Assembly (NCBI GenBank): GCA_041655035.1
Contig: JBAZCN010000014.1
Span: 1-40,806, forward strand
Length of the DNA: 40,806 nt
Reading direction: 5' to 3'
From: NAT127 sp041655035
GTDB taxonomy: Bacteria; Pseudomonadota; Gammaproteobacteria; Pseudomonadales; Porticoccaceae
The notes under the pieces were generated by a model, which was not told the DNA's origin, did no database searches, and was given only the letters and a program-made list of their open reading frames with translations. Of this stretch, positions 1 to 7,547 are shown piece by piece. The translations under genes and the position numbers were made by a program. Position 1 is the stretch's first letter; each line of letters starts with the position of its first letter.

Positions 1-432
1 CACTTCGGCACGCGCAACGGGCTGCTCGCTGTGCTCTATCAGGACTTCGATGTACGCCAAACCGCGATCATCGACGCCGCCATCGCTGCCAGCAAACCAA
101 CCTTGAAGGACAAGGCCAGTGTCATTGCCTCAAGGTATGTCGAGTGCGTAGTGACACAAGGGCGCGAGATCCCCGGGGTTCTTGCCGCACTGAACGGATC
201 ACCGGAACTCGCCACAGTGAAAAGGCAGTATCAACAAACCTTCATCGAAAAGTGCCAGAATATCCTTGCGCCGTTCTCCGGGCCACGAGGCATTTCATTG
301 GCGGGCCTGTGGGCAATGCTCGGCGCGGCCGATTCACTTTCGCATGCGGCCATAGCCGGCGAGATCACCGAAGAGCAGGCGCGGGATGAGCTGTTGCAGA
401 CCATTCTGGCTATGGTCAAGCGCAGCAAGTGA
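1..432 (+). CDS. TetR/AcrR-family transcriptional regulator, 5' end outside the window
   Basis: The reading frame is open from base 1 and runs to a TGA at 430-432. The first visible residues, HFGTRNGLLAVLYQDFD, match the end of a TetR-type DNA-binding domain, where a Y-x-H-F-G/K-x-K/R-x-x-L-L signature closes the helix-turn-helix. The remaining roughly 125 residues are an alpha-helical ligand-binding and dimerisation half ending in DELLQTILAMVKRSK. Start codon and most of the HTH lie to the left, so the first in-frame GTG at 31 is not the true start. TetR proteins usually repress a neighbouring transporter or enzyme gene. No obvious target lies to the right, where about 330 bases without a gene follow. 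The ligand is unknown. Confidence 0.8.
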   Translation, partial: HFGTRNGLLAVLYQDFDVRQTAIIDAAIAASKPTLKDKASVIASRYVECVVTQGREIPGVLAALNGSPELATVKRQYQQTFIEKCQNILAPFSGPRGISLAGLWAMLGAADSLSHAAIAGEITEEQARDELLQTILAMVKRSK

Positions 433-766
433 CATGCTATGGAGTCAGAACATGGTAGGACTCTGCGAGGGCATATAGCGCAGCTTGCTATCGTCATGGA
501 GCGGCTTGCGGTTTGCTTCAGCCACGCTGTCGCGTCGCTCGTCGCCCAGCCGCGCGGCACTGCTGGCGGAGTTTCTTCAGTCGTTCGGGTTTGATCCCCT
601 GTGGCCGAAAAAGATGGGCGAAAAAGATGAGTGTCCCGGAAGTCGCCGACGAATGTCTGAGAAGTGGCTGCCGGGCTGGAGTATCCCCTCCCTCCGGGGC
701 TAACATGGTCGATCGAAAGGCTTCTGGCCATTGCAGGAAAGCAAACCGCAAAGAGGGGAACGAACG
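433..766. other. 334 bp without a recognisable gene
   Basis: Short overlapping frames exist on both strands, but none has a plausible ribosome-binding site or a family motif I recognise. The last 20 bases carry the purine-rich ribosome-binding site of the next gene (AAGAGGGG at 751-758). The content could be a decayed coding region or a long leader; I cannot tell which. Confidence 0.4.
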
Positions 767-1750
767 ATGCTGAGACGGGTTCTTATCGACAGAGTTGAGC
801 GCGTATTGCAATGGAGGACGATACAGCGGTTGATGATCGTCTTGTGCTTTGCCTGTGTTGCAACTGTAGCCAGCGCTGCATCGGCGACCCAGGCTCTCAC
901 CGAGAAGGATTGCACTGCCATTGTCAGCGGCTCCGCGTTGGGGTGGGAAAGGCTCGCCAACGGTATTGCTGCATTTTATCCGGCCGATGCACTGGACGGC
1001 GGCACCGAGATCGAGCTTGTTTTCCACCAAGCGCATGAGAATTGCCGGCCCGTTGCGGTCGACAACTACGGTATCGAGGGTGGCGATCCCAAACTGGAGG
1101 CCAGTTTCATCCACCGCATCAGGGGCGAGTCCAACCTGTTTGCCATCGTCTCATGGCCGATGGACCATCGTGGCCTGGGAATGACTGGGCGTTTCTATTC
1201 GGTTTTCGCCTATCGACAATCCGGCTCCATGCTGGAACTGAATAGGTTCGTGGCTGAAAACCGGGAGGTCAGCAGCGGCGTCGTCGGATCGGTCGACGGC
1301 ACAGAGCAAACCTTTGAGGGCGCCACCGAGGAAGGGCTTATCGCGCTGATGGGTTCCCAGGGGAAATGGTCGTGGCAGGCGGCGTGTGACCCGGGGGGAA
1401 ACCAGCACGAATTGACCGCCTGTGCCTATGTTGCGCAAATCGAAGCGGAGGAAGCACTCGCCCTGGTGAAGGAACATCTGGCGGACGCCTATGGCTACGA
1501 CAGCGAAACGCAGGCGGAAAAACTCGCAGAATTCGACCTTGTACAGAGTGCCTGGGAAGCACAGCTGCAAGCGGATCTCAGCGCCTTGTTCCCGCTTTCG
1601 CCCGGAGAAGATCCTGGCATCCTGTATGGCTCTTCCTACCCGATGCAATATGCCAATGCCCGCGCCTTTCTCACTCGACAACGCGCTGACTATATGCGGG
1701 CGTTCTGGCTTCCGGCAGACGCGGACTTTCAAAATACCACCAATCGCTAG
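767..1750 (+). CDS. Secreted LprI/DUF1311-domain protein
   Basis: The ATG at 767 is chosen because AAGAGGGG sits 8 bases upstream; a TTG at 731 would only add 12 poorly supported residues. The protein has 327 residues. A hydrophobic stretch LMIVLCFACVATVASAASA around residues 23-41 looks like a signal peptide with a rather long basic N-region, so export to the periplasm is expected. The C-terminal third resembles the LprI/DUF1311 family: a C-x-n-Q-x-E-L-x-x-C motif (CDPGGNQHELTACAYVAQ), an amphipathic helix with the YG motif, then QSAWEAQLQADLSALF. Some members of that family inhibit lysozyme, but most are uncharacterised, so the function here is only tentative. The middle region (residues about 45-200) has no family I recognise. 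The in-frame stop is followed immediately by a LysR gene remnant in the same frame. Confidence 0.65.
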   Translation: MLRRVLIDRVERVLQWRTIQRLMIVLCFACVATVASAASATQALTEKDCTAIVSGSALGWERLANGIAAFYPADALDGGTEIELVFHQAHENCRPVAVDNYGIEGGDPKLEASFIHRIRGESNLFAIVSWPMDHRGLGMTGRFYSVFAYRQSGSMLELNRFVAENREVSSGVVGSVDGTEQTFEGATEEGLIALMGSQGKWSWQAACDPGGNQHELTACAYVAQIEAEEALALVKEHLADAYGYDSETQAEKLAEFDLVQSAWEAQLQADLSALFPLSPGEDPGILYGSSYPMQYANARAFLTRQRADYMRAFWLPADADFQNTTNR

Positions 1751-1751
1751 T

Positions 1752-1897
1752 GGCGCTGGCGGCTTGTTATTGTCCTGCCCGATTTGCAGCCGGAGCCATT
1801 ACCGATTCACTTGCTGTGGTCGAACACCACGGGCATGACTGCCCGATTGCGCACCACCATCGACGCATTGGTGGAACGATTGCACCGCGGAGGTTGA
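1752..1897 (+). pseudogene. 3' remnant of a LysR-type regulator gene
   Basis: Translating from 1751 gives about 48 codons ending at a TGA (1895-1897). The peptide contains LVIVLPDLQPEPLPIHLLW and then TARLRTTIDALVERLHRGG. This is the usual C-terminal tail of LysR substrate-binding domains: a V-L-P-D-W/L-x-P-E-P-L-P-hydrophobic stretch, then an aromatic position, then R-x-x-x-x-x-D-x-x-x-E-R-L. Everything upstream of it is missing, including the HTH; the preceding TAG of the LprI gene at 1748-1750 is in the same frame. I infer a truncated gene left by a recombination event rather than a functional ORF. The match is by eye against remembered family sequences. Confidence 0.6.
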
Positions 1898-1905
1898 GGA
1901 GGATG

Positions 1906-1924
1906 GGCCGACGCAGCGTCGGCC
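1906..1924. repeat. 19-bp near-perfect palindrome
   Basis: GGCCGACGCAGCGTCGGCC is a perfect 9-bp inverted repeat around a single central A. It lies 8 bases after the stop of the LysR remnant, in a short stretch (1898-2002) that shows no gene. A hairpin cannot close around a one-base loop, and there is no T tract, so it is not a normal terminator; it could be a protein-binding or recombination site. Function unknown. Confidence 0.35.
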
Positions 1925-2002
1925 ACCGCCATTCCGCCGCCCAGGCGCTGCGCAGGAAGATGGGGACGGTCTACTACCACTGTCGCTGACCTGTTCCTGG
2001 CT

Positions 2003-2072
2003 CGGCTCAGCGCCGGCTGCTGGCAAATACGCATCTTGTGCAGATGGGCCAGCACCTCGCGAGGCATGCCTT
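2003..2072 (-). pseudogene. 3' fragment of a second DEAD-box RNA helicase gene
   Basis: Bases 2008-2072 match 4924-4988 of the intact helicase gene at 60 of 65 positions. The homology extends a few bases further left if a 3-base gap (one codon) is allowed. Read on the minus strand, the fragment encodes MPREVLAHLHKMRICQQPAL. The intact gene encodes MPREVLAHLRKMRICQQPAL at the end of its C-terminal RNA-binding domain. Nothing else of the helicase is present. Homology stops abruptly on the right, a few bases before the stop codon of the MFS gene at 2079. The five mismatches suggest an older copy or one from a related species. It is in the same orientation as the intact gene. Confidence 0.75.
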
Positions 2073-2078
2073 ATCTTG

Positions 2079-3527
2079 TCAGCCTGCCGACCGCTGTGTT
2101 CTTGCCAGCATCAACAGCAGCATGCAGACCACTAGGGCAGCACCCAGGTTGTAGAGCATTCCCGCGACAAAGGCCGAGGCGTACTGGCCGGCTGGCGCTG
2201 CCACGTCATCGCCCAGCGCCGCGCCGAACAGAATTCCAACTACAGCCACACCCAGCGCCGCTCCGACCTGCTGGACGGTTGAAATCACGCCCGACGCCAT
2301 GCCGGCCCGGGCTTCATCCACGAAGCCCAGCACCAGGTTCAGCAGCGGCGTCATGATGCAGCCTTGACCGGCACCCATCGCGATCAGCACGGGAATCAGC
2401 CGCGTTGGCACCAGTTCCGCGCCTGCCATCTGCACCTGCGCAATCAGCAGCCCGATCGAGACAGCGTAAGCCAGCGCACCCGCGACGATGGAGCGCGTTC
2501 CCCACCTCGCCACTAGCTTCGGCGCGGCCAGCGATGCCAGGACAAAGCCGACACTGCATGGCGCGAAGATACTGCCCGCCGCGAAGGGATCAAGTCCCAG
2601 CCCTGTCTGCATCAGCAAGGCAAAGCACAAAAAGAATGAACTGGACGTGGAATAGACCAGGAGCACCAGCAAAGCACCCAGCGCGAAACGGCTCTGAGCA
2701 AGCAATCGCATGTCCACCAGCGGCAATCTGCCGGCCGTTCGCCACTGCTCCTGCTGCCGCTGGAACAGCGCAAGCAGTACCAGCGCCATGCCCAGCGACC
2801 ATAGACTCCAGGCCGGCCAGCCTTGTCCTGGTCCCTCGATCAGCGGCACCAGCAAGAGCGTCAGCCCGGCGCTGACCAGCGCTACGCCCGTCCAGTCCAA
2901 GGCTGGGCGCTGCGGCGCACGGGATTCTGGAATGCACCGCGCAGCCGCAATGGCGAACAGGCCAATGGGCACGTTGATGAGAAAGATGCTGCGCCAGCCC
3001 AGTCCGAACAGGTTGGCATGCACCAGCCATCCACCGAGCACCTGGCCCGCGATGGCGGCCAGGCCCAGCGTCATTCCCAGCAGGCCGAAGGCGCGGCGGC
3101 TGTCGTCGCCGTTGAAGTTGACACGAATGGATGCATAGACCTGCGGGAATAGCAAGGCCGCCGCCAGGCCCTGCAACGCCCGTGCGCCGACCAGGAAGCC
3201 GGCGCTGGGCGCCAGCCCGCACAAGGCCGAAGCCAGTGTGAATCCAGCCATGCCGACGACGAACAGCCGGCGACGCCCGAACAGATCGCCCAGCCGCCCT
3301 CCGGTAATTAGCAGGACGCCGAACGCCAGCTCGTAGCCGGCCAGAATGAAGCTGATCTGCGAGAAGCTCGCATCCAGCCCGGCTTGCATGCTGGGAATGG
3401 CCACATTGACGACGAACAGGTCGAAGATTGTGACGAAGCCCGCCAGCAGTAGCACCGAGAGGCTGAGCCAGGGGGCGCGATGGGATGGGGGGGTAGGCAG
3501 GCCTGAAGGGAAAAAGTTTGAGCTCAT
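2079..3527 (-). CDS. MFS drug exporter of the DHA2 (EmrB/QacA-like, 14-TM) type
   Basis: The ATG at 3527 starts the peptide MSSNFFPSGLPTPPSHRAPW and gives 482 residues; an ATG 51 bases further out is possible, but neither has a clear ribosome-binding site. The sequence is a series of hydrophobic segments. The MFS loop 2-3 signature GGRLGDLFGRRRLF sits near residue 80, and a motif-C-like region follows TM5 (FLINVPIGLFAIAAARCIPES). Length and the segment count fit 14-TM proton-coupled drug exporters of the EmrB/QacA group in the inner membrane. The gene is divergent from an XRE-type regulator across an AT-rich 98-bp gap, the usual arrangement for a locally controlled efflux gene. The substrate cannot be read from sequence. 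Its stop codon lies against a helicase fragment, so the downstream junction looks like a recombination edge. Confidence 0.85.
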   Translation of the reverse strand: MSSNFFPSGLPTPPSHRAPWLSLSVLLLAGFVTIFDLFVVNVAIPSMQAGLDASFSQISFILAGYELAFGVLLITGGRLGDLFGRRRLFVVGMAGFTLASALCGLAPSAGFLVGARALQGLAAALLFPQVYASIRVNFNGDDSRRAFGLLGMTLGLAAIAGQVLGGWLVHANLFGLGWRSIFLINVPIGLFAIAAARCIPESRAPQRPALDWTGVALVSAGLTLLLVPLIEGPGQGWPAWSLWSLGMALVLLALFQRQQEQWRTAGRLPLVDMRLLAQSRFALGALLVLLVYSTSSSFFLCFALLMQTGLGLDPFAAGSIFAPCSVGFVLASLAAPKLVARWGTRSIVAGALAYAVSIGLLIAQVQMAGAELVPTRLIPVLIAMGAGQGCIMTPLLNLVLGFVDEARAGMASGVISTVQQVGAALGVAVVGILFGAALGDDVAAPAGQYASAFVAGMLYNLGAALVVCMLLLMLARTQRSAG

Positions 3528-3625
3528 TTTGCGTGTCCGAGGGGGTAACGCGAGTATTCTCAAACCATTATTAAACAATTACAATTTAACAGTTTATGCT
3601 ATTACTGGAAGCAATGAGGTAAACG
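3528..3625. promoter_or_regulatory. Divergent promoter/operator between exporter and regulator
   Basis: This gap is far richer in A and T than its surroundings, especially 3555-3605. It contains an imperfect symmetrical stretch with TAAAC and GTTTA arms around 3575-3598, which could be the binding site of the adjacent regulator. A ribosome-binding site for the regulator (GAGGT at 3615-3619) precedes its ATG. I cannot place the -35 and -10 boxes with confidence. Confidence 0.45.
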
Positions 3626-4429
3626 ATGCGAACCTTGGAACGAACGCGCCCCGATCTGGCGGCCTTCCTGCGGGCACACCGCGAGCGACTGTCGCCCGTC
3701 GACGTGGGCTTACCCAGCGGAGGGCGTCGCCGCACACCTGGGCTTCGACGCGAGGAAGTCGCCGCGCTCGCCGGCGTGGGCCTGACCTGGTACACATGGC
3801 TGGAACAGGGGCGCGACATCGGCGTATCGGCGGCATTTCTGGACAGCCTGGCGCGGGTGCTTAAACTGGACGCGGCCGAACGTCGCCATCTGTTCTTGCT
3901 GGCTCACGAACGACCGCCCGCCGAACCGGGCAAGACTTGGTGTGTGCTGCCGCCACTGGTCCGGCGCTTGATGCACGACCTGCCGCACCCGGCCTTTGTG
4001 CTCAACCTGCGTTGGGACGTGCTGGGCTTCAATGCGCCCGCCGACCAGCTTTTCGGTTTCGACACGCATGCGCCAGAACGGCGCAATCTGCTCTGGCTGC
4101 TGTTCACCGATCCCGCCCTGCGCGAGCGCGTGGACGCCTGGGATGAACAAGCCCCGCTGATGTTGTCAAGCTTCCGCCGCGACTTCGCCCGTGCCTTGCA
4201 GGAAGCCGACATTCACCAACTGGTGGAGGAATTGGAACGGGTTTCGCCAGAGTTCAAGACATGGTGGCGCAAGCATGATGTTCACGCCTCCTGCAATGGT
4301 TTACGCAAGCTAATGATCGACGGGAAGGCCGAGCCGTTCGAGCACACCTCGTTGACCATCGACGAGCATCGGCATTTGCGGCTGGTGATTTATGCGCGGC
4401 AGCGGGACGCCGCCGCGCCTGACCGCTAA
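3626..4429 (+). CDS. XRE-family regulator with MmyB-like ligand-binding domain
   Basis: The 267-residue protein has an N-terminal helix-turn-helix of the XRE type (about residues 8-80: FLRAHRERLSP, then RRTPGLRREEVAALAGVG and YTWLEQGRD). After it comes a roughly 150-residue domain with the WDVLGFNAPADQLFG and NLLWLLFTDPALRERV motifs typical of the MmyB-like transcription-regulator ligand-binding domain. Members of this family usually sit divergent to an exporter or oxidoreductase and control it, as here. The start is well supported: GAGGT lies 6 bases before the ATG. The most probable target is the exporter transcribed the other way. The ligand is unknown; the domain binds small hydrophobic molecules in some relatives. 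Confidence 0.88.
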   Translation: MRTLERTRPDLAAFLRAHRERLSPVDVGLPSGGRRRTPGLRREEVAALAGVGLTWYTWLEQGRDIGVSAAFLDSLARVLKLDAAERRHLFLLAHERPPAEPGKTWCVLPPLVRRLMHDLPHPAFVLNLRWDVLGFNAPADQLFGFDTHAPERRNLLWLLFTDPALRERVDAWDEQAPLMLSSFRRDFARALQEADIHQLVEELERVSPEFKTWWRKHDVHASCNGLRKLMIDGKAEPFEHTSLTIDEHRHLRLVIYARQRDAAAPDR

Positions 4430-4534
4430 TGGGAACTACGACAGCCGCTCGGCAGCGGGGGGAAGTGGAGTTCTTCGGCAACGGCCAGGAAGCAGCGCAG
4501 ATGCTGAAAAGTACTACGTTTTCTCCAGTTCCTC

Positions 4535-4716
4535 TTATCTTGCCTTTTGCTTCAATGTCGCGAGCGCAACGAGGCTCGCTGCCGCCATGCCTAAACAATA
4601 GGTCACCAATGGCCATGGGGTGTCGCCATCCAATACCAGGACCGAAAGCGTGCAGGCTGCCAAAACAATGGCACCCGCCATCACCTGAGTGATGGTGGCG
4701 AGCGGATGCTCCCGGT
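4535..4716 (-). pseudogene. 3' remnant of an MFS-like membrane protein gene
   Basis: Just downstream of the helicase stop, the minus strand stays open for about 60 codons in a different frame and ends at a TAA (4537-4535). The peptide has two membrane-spanning stretches, MAGAIVLAACTLSVLVL and VTYCLGMAAASLVALATL, then a basic tail KQKAR. That pattern fits the last two helices of a Bcr/CflA-like or related MFS transporter. There is no start codon or ribosome-binding site. I infer a truncated gene, probably from the event that brought in or rearranged the exporter/regulator pair. The family assignment is tentative. The remaining gap 4430-4534 shows nothing. Confidence 0.45.
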
Positions 4717-6558
4717 TCAGACGTTGCCGCGGTGGGGCTTCTTGCCGGGCTTGGCTGCGAACTTGTCGCTGCCGCTGAATTTTTCCTTGGCGAACTTGCT
4801 GTCCTTGACTTTTCTCTCCTTGAATTTGCCTTCCTTGAATTTGGTGCTCTTTGGTCGCCCGTCGACGGGCTTGTCGCTGCGTGGATAAGAGGAGGGCGCC
4901 TGGCCGCCTTCCACCCGGCTCATCAGCGCCGGCTGCTGGCAGATGCGCATCTTGCGCAGATGGGCCAGCACCTCCCGGGGCATGCCTTCCGGCAGGTCGA
5001 CGGTGGTGAAGTTGTCGTGGATCTCGATGCGGCCGATGTACTGGCTGTCGATATCCGCCTCGTTGGCGATGGCGCCGACGATATCCTTGGGCTGCACACC
5101 GTGTTCGCGGCCCACCTCGACGCGGTATTTTTCCAGCGGTGGCATATCGGCGTCGCGGCGCTTGGAGAATTTGTCACCCTTGGTGTCGTCGCGGCTCCGG
5201 TCCCGGTCGCGGCCGGGTTTTTCCTTTGCCACCGGCGGCGGGTCGCGGAATTCCGGATAGAGGGGCCGCTCCTGTTGTTGCAGGTAGACCAGCGCGGCGG
5301 CGATATCGAGAGGATCGATCTCGCGCTCGTTGGCGACGCTGGCGACCAGGTTCTTGAACTTGTCCAGCGAGCCCTTTTCGAGGGTTTCCAGCAATTGAGT
5401 GCGGAACAGCTGGATACGCTGCTCGCTGACCTGCTGGCCGGAAGGCAGCTGCATCTCGGCGATGGGCTGGCGGGTGGATTTTTCGATGGACCCCAGCAGG
5501 CGGCGCTCCTTGGGAGTCACGAACAGGATGGCGTTGCCCTCGCGACCGGCGCGGCCGGTGCGGCCGATACGGTGTACGTAGGATTCGTTGTCGTAGGGAA
5601 TGTCGTAGTTCACCACGTGGCTGATGCGTTCCACGTCCAGTCCGCGCGCCGCCACGTCGGTGGCCACCACGATATCGAGCTGGCCGTTCTTGAGGCGGTT
5701 GACGGTGCGCTCCCGCAGTTGCTGGCTGAGGTCGCCGTTGAGGGCGCTGGCGGCAAAACCGCGGGCTTCGAGTTTTTCGGCCAGTTCCACGGTGCTCGAT
5801 TTGGTGCGCACGAAAATGATCATGCCATCGAAGTCTTCCACTTCGAGGATCCGGGTCAGGGCATCCAGCTTCTGATGGTTGCCGAGCAGCATATAGCGCT
5901 GGCTGATGCGCTCCACGGTGCGGGTCTTGGCCTGGATGCGCACTTCCTCGGCGTCGCCGAGATAGTTGGCGGCAATGCGCTGGATGGCGGCGGGCATGGT
6001 GGCGGAAAACAGTGCGCGCTGGGCGCTGTCAGGCGTTTTCGCCAGGATCGTTTCGACATCGTCGATAAAGCCCATGCGCAGCATTTCGTCCGCTTCGTCC
6101 AGTACCACGGCGCGGATTTCCGCCAGGTTCAGGCTCTCGCGGCGGAGGTGATCCATCACCCGGCCCGGAGTGCCCACCACCACCTGCACGCCGCGGCGCA
6201 GGGAGCGCAGCTGGCCGCCCATCTCCTGGCCGCCGTAGATCGGCAGGACATGGAAATTCTTCAGCTTGCGGGCGTAACTCTGGAATGCCTCGGCCACCTG
6301 AATCGCGAGCTCCCTGGTGGGAGTAAGCACCAGCACCTGGGGCGACTGCTGTGTGGAATCGAGGTTGTTCAGCAGCGGCAGGGCGAAAGCCGCCGTCTTG
6401 CCGGTCCCGGTCTGGGCCACGCCCAGCAGGTTCTTTTTGGCCAGCAGCAGCGGGATGCTTTGTTCCTGGATGGGCGAGGGCTGTTCGTAACCGAGTTCCG
6501 CCAGGGCGCTGAGAATGGGCGCGCCCAGGCCGAGATCGGCAAATTGGGAAGAGGACAT
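4717..6558 (-). CDS. deaD: DEAD-box ATP-dependent RNA helicase, DeaD/CsdA type
   Basis: The 613-residue protein contains the full motif set: Q motif GYEQPSPIQ (about 23-31), motif I AQTGTGKT (48-55), PTREL (80-84), DEAD (154-157), SAT (185-187) and HRIGRTGRAGR in the second RecA domain. After the helicase core come a charged linker and the DbpA-type C-terminal RNA-binding domain (RVEVGREHGVQPKDIVGAIAN through VDLPEGMPREVLAHL). A lysine-rich tail (FKEGKFKERKVKDSKF) ends in KPHRGNV. This architecture is that of DeaD/CsdA, which unwinds structured mRNA and assists 50S ribosome assembly, especially in the cold. Length is close to the E. coli protein. A partial second copy of its 3' end lies at 2003-2072. 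Confidence 0.95.
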   Translation of the reverse strand: MSSSQFADLGLGAPILSALAELGYEQPSPIQEQSIPLLLAKKNLLGVAQTGTGKTAAFALPLLNNLDSTQQSPQVLVLTPTRELAIQVAEAFQSYARKLKNFHVLPIYGGQEMGGQLRSLRRGVQVVVGTPGRVMDHLRRESLNLAEIRAVVLDEADEMLRMGFIDDVETILAKTPDSAQRALFSATMPAAIQRIAANYLGDAEEVRIQAKTRTVERISQRYMLLGNHQKLDALTRILEVEDFDGMIIFVRTKSSTVELAEKLEARGFAASALNGDLSQQLRERTVNRLKNGQLDIVVATDVAARGLDVERISHVVNYDIPYDNESYVHRIGRTGRAGREGNAILFVTPKERRLLGSIEKSTRQPIAEMQLPSGQQVSEQRIQLFRTQLLETLEKGSLDKFKNLVASVANEREIDPLDIAAALVYLQQQERPLYPEFRDPPPVAKEKPGRDRDRSRDDTKGDKFSKRRDADMPPLEKYRVEVGREHGVQPKDIVGAIANEADIDSQYIGRIEIHDNFTTVDLPEGMPREVLAHLRKMRICQQPALMSRVEGGQAPSSYPRSDKPVDGRPKSTKFKEGKFKERKVKDSKFAKEKFSGSDKFAAKPGKKPHRGNV

Positions 6559-6672
6559 GAGTGTTGAAACCTGCGGGTGGACTCCCGGAGGAGTCGATGG
6601 ACAAATGGGGGCGAAGTATACGCCTGTGGGCGGATTTAGGGAAATTTTATTTGTAGCTCATGTGCTTATACC

Positions 6673-6695
6673 GCGCCATGGGAACGCCATGGCGC
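6673..6695. repeat. Hairpin in the helicase upstream region
   Basis: GCGCCATGG and CCATGGCGC form a perfect 9-bp inverted repeat with a 5-base loop (GAACG). It lies in the 351-bp gap 6559-6909 that is otherwise without a gene, about 115 bases upstream of the helicase start. No T tract follows on either strand. It could act in the long 5' leader typical of cold-shock helicase mRNAs, or be a REP-like element; its role is unknown. Confidence 0.4.
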
Positions 6696-6909
6696 TAGTG
6701 GAAAGGCCGGAACATAACGTCCCAGGGAGAGGTATTCGCCGCTGGCGCTGACTGCCAACATGCGCCGTGCCAAAGGGTCGAAGGAAATCGCGGCGGGTCG
6801 ATCAGGCGGCTGGTGATTTCAGAGGTAGTCCCGCGCATTTTGCTCTTTATAGTGGCCGGGAATAAGGCCGGAGACAGGCACGGCCGTCACGTCGTGTCGG
6901 GCACGGCGT

Positions 6910-7383
6910 TCAGCGGCGCGCCAGCCAGCGGTCGAGGCTGTTGGCGAAGGCCTGGACATCCTTGCTGCCGAACGGCGCGGGGCCGCCGGTCTGGATGCCG
7001 CTCGAGCGCACCTCCTCCATGAAGTTGCGCATCGCCAGGCGCTGGCGGATGGTGTCGGTGGTGTAGCGTTCACCCCGCGGGTTGATGACATCGCCGCCAC
7101 TGGCGATGACTTCGGCGGCGAGGGGGATGTCGGCGGTGATCACCAGGTCACCCGGGGCCAGGTGAGTGACGATGTGGTTGTCCGCCACGTCGAAGCCCTG
7201 GGGCACTTGGACGGCCTTCACCAGCGGGCCTGGCGGTGTCGGCAGGAGCTGGTTGGCAACGAGGATCACCATCACCTGGCGGCGCTGGGCGGCGCGGAAC
7301 AGTACCTCCTTCACCGCCCGCGGGCAGGCGTCGGCATCGACCCAGATACTGGGGCCGGGCTTGATGGAATCGGTCATGGTCAT
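6910..7383 (-). CDS. YaiI/YqxD family protein (DUF188)
   Basis: The protein matches the YaiI/YqxD family from the N-terminal IWVDADACPRAVKEVLFRAAQRR through LVANQLL, GFDVADNHIV, DLVITADIPLA, INPRGERYT and SSGIQTGGP. Conserved aspartates in DADACP and ADIPLA suggest a PIN-like nuclease fold, but I know of no established function for the family. The ATG at 7383 is chosen (157 residues) because AGGCAG lies 5 to 10 bases upstream and because the conserved family sequence begins just after it; an ATG two codons later is equally plausible. The gene is convergent with nothing on its left, and the next gene on the right reads away from it. Confidence 0.88.
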   Translation of the reverse strand: MTMTDSIKPGPSIWVDADACPRAVKEVLFRAAQRRQVMVILVANQLLPTPPGPLVKAVQVPQGFDVADNHIVTHLAPGDLVITADIPLAAEVIASGGDVINPRGERYTTDTIRQRLAMRNFMEEVRSSGIQTGGPAPFGSKDVQAFANSLDRWLARR

Positions 7384-7547
7384 GGCGCTGCCTGCGGACA
7401 CTGATCGCTGCATTGTAGCGGGATGGCTTGGCAAGTGCGGCGGTAATGCCTAAAGTGGCCAGAAACACGGCGCCGGAGTCGGGCCCGCCGCCGGTCCCTG
7501 CTCAAAATGTCAACCAAGAATTCTACGAAAAGGCTGTCACCCCAACG

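Noticed and set aside
231..1114. Minus-strand ORFs across the 433-766 gap (231-731, 518-1114)
   Set aside because: They run into the antisense of the TetR and LprI-type genes and resemble no family.
1750..1989. 79-codon plus-strand ORF overlapping the LysR remnant
   Set aside because: It runs in a different frame from the recognisable LysR tail and is His/Arg-rich without a ribosome-binding site.
4732..6567. 611-codon plus-strand ORF opposite the helicase gene
   Set aside because: It is the exact antisense of a fully conserved DeaD protein; GC-rich codon use keeps the reverse frame open. The peptide has no motif.
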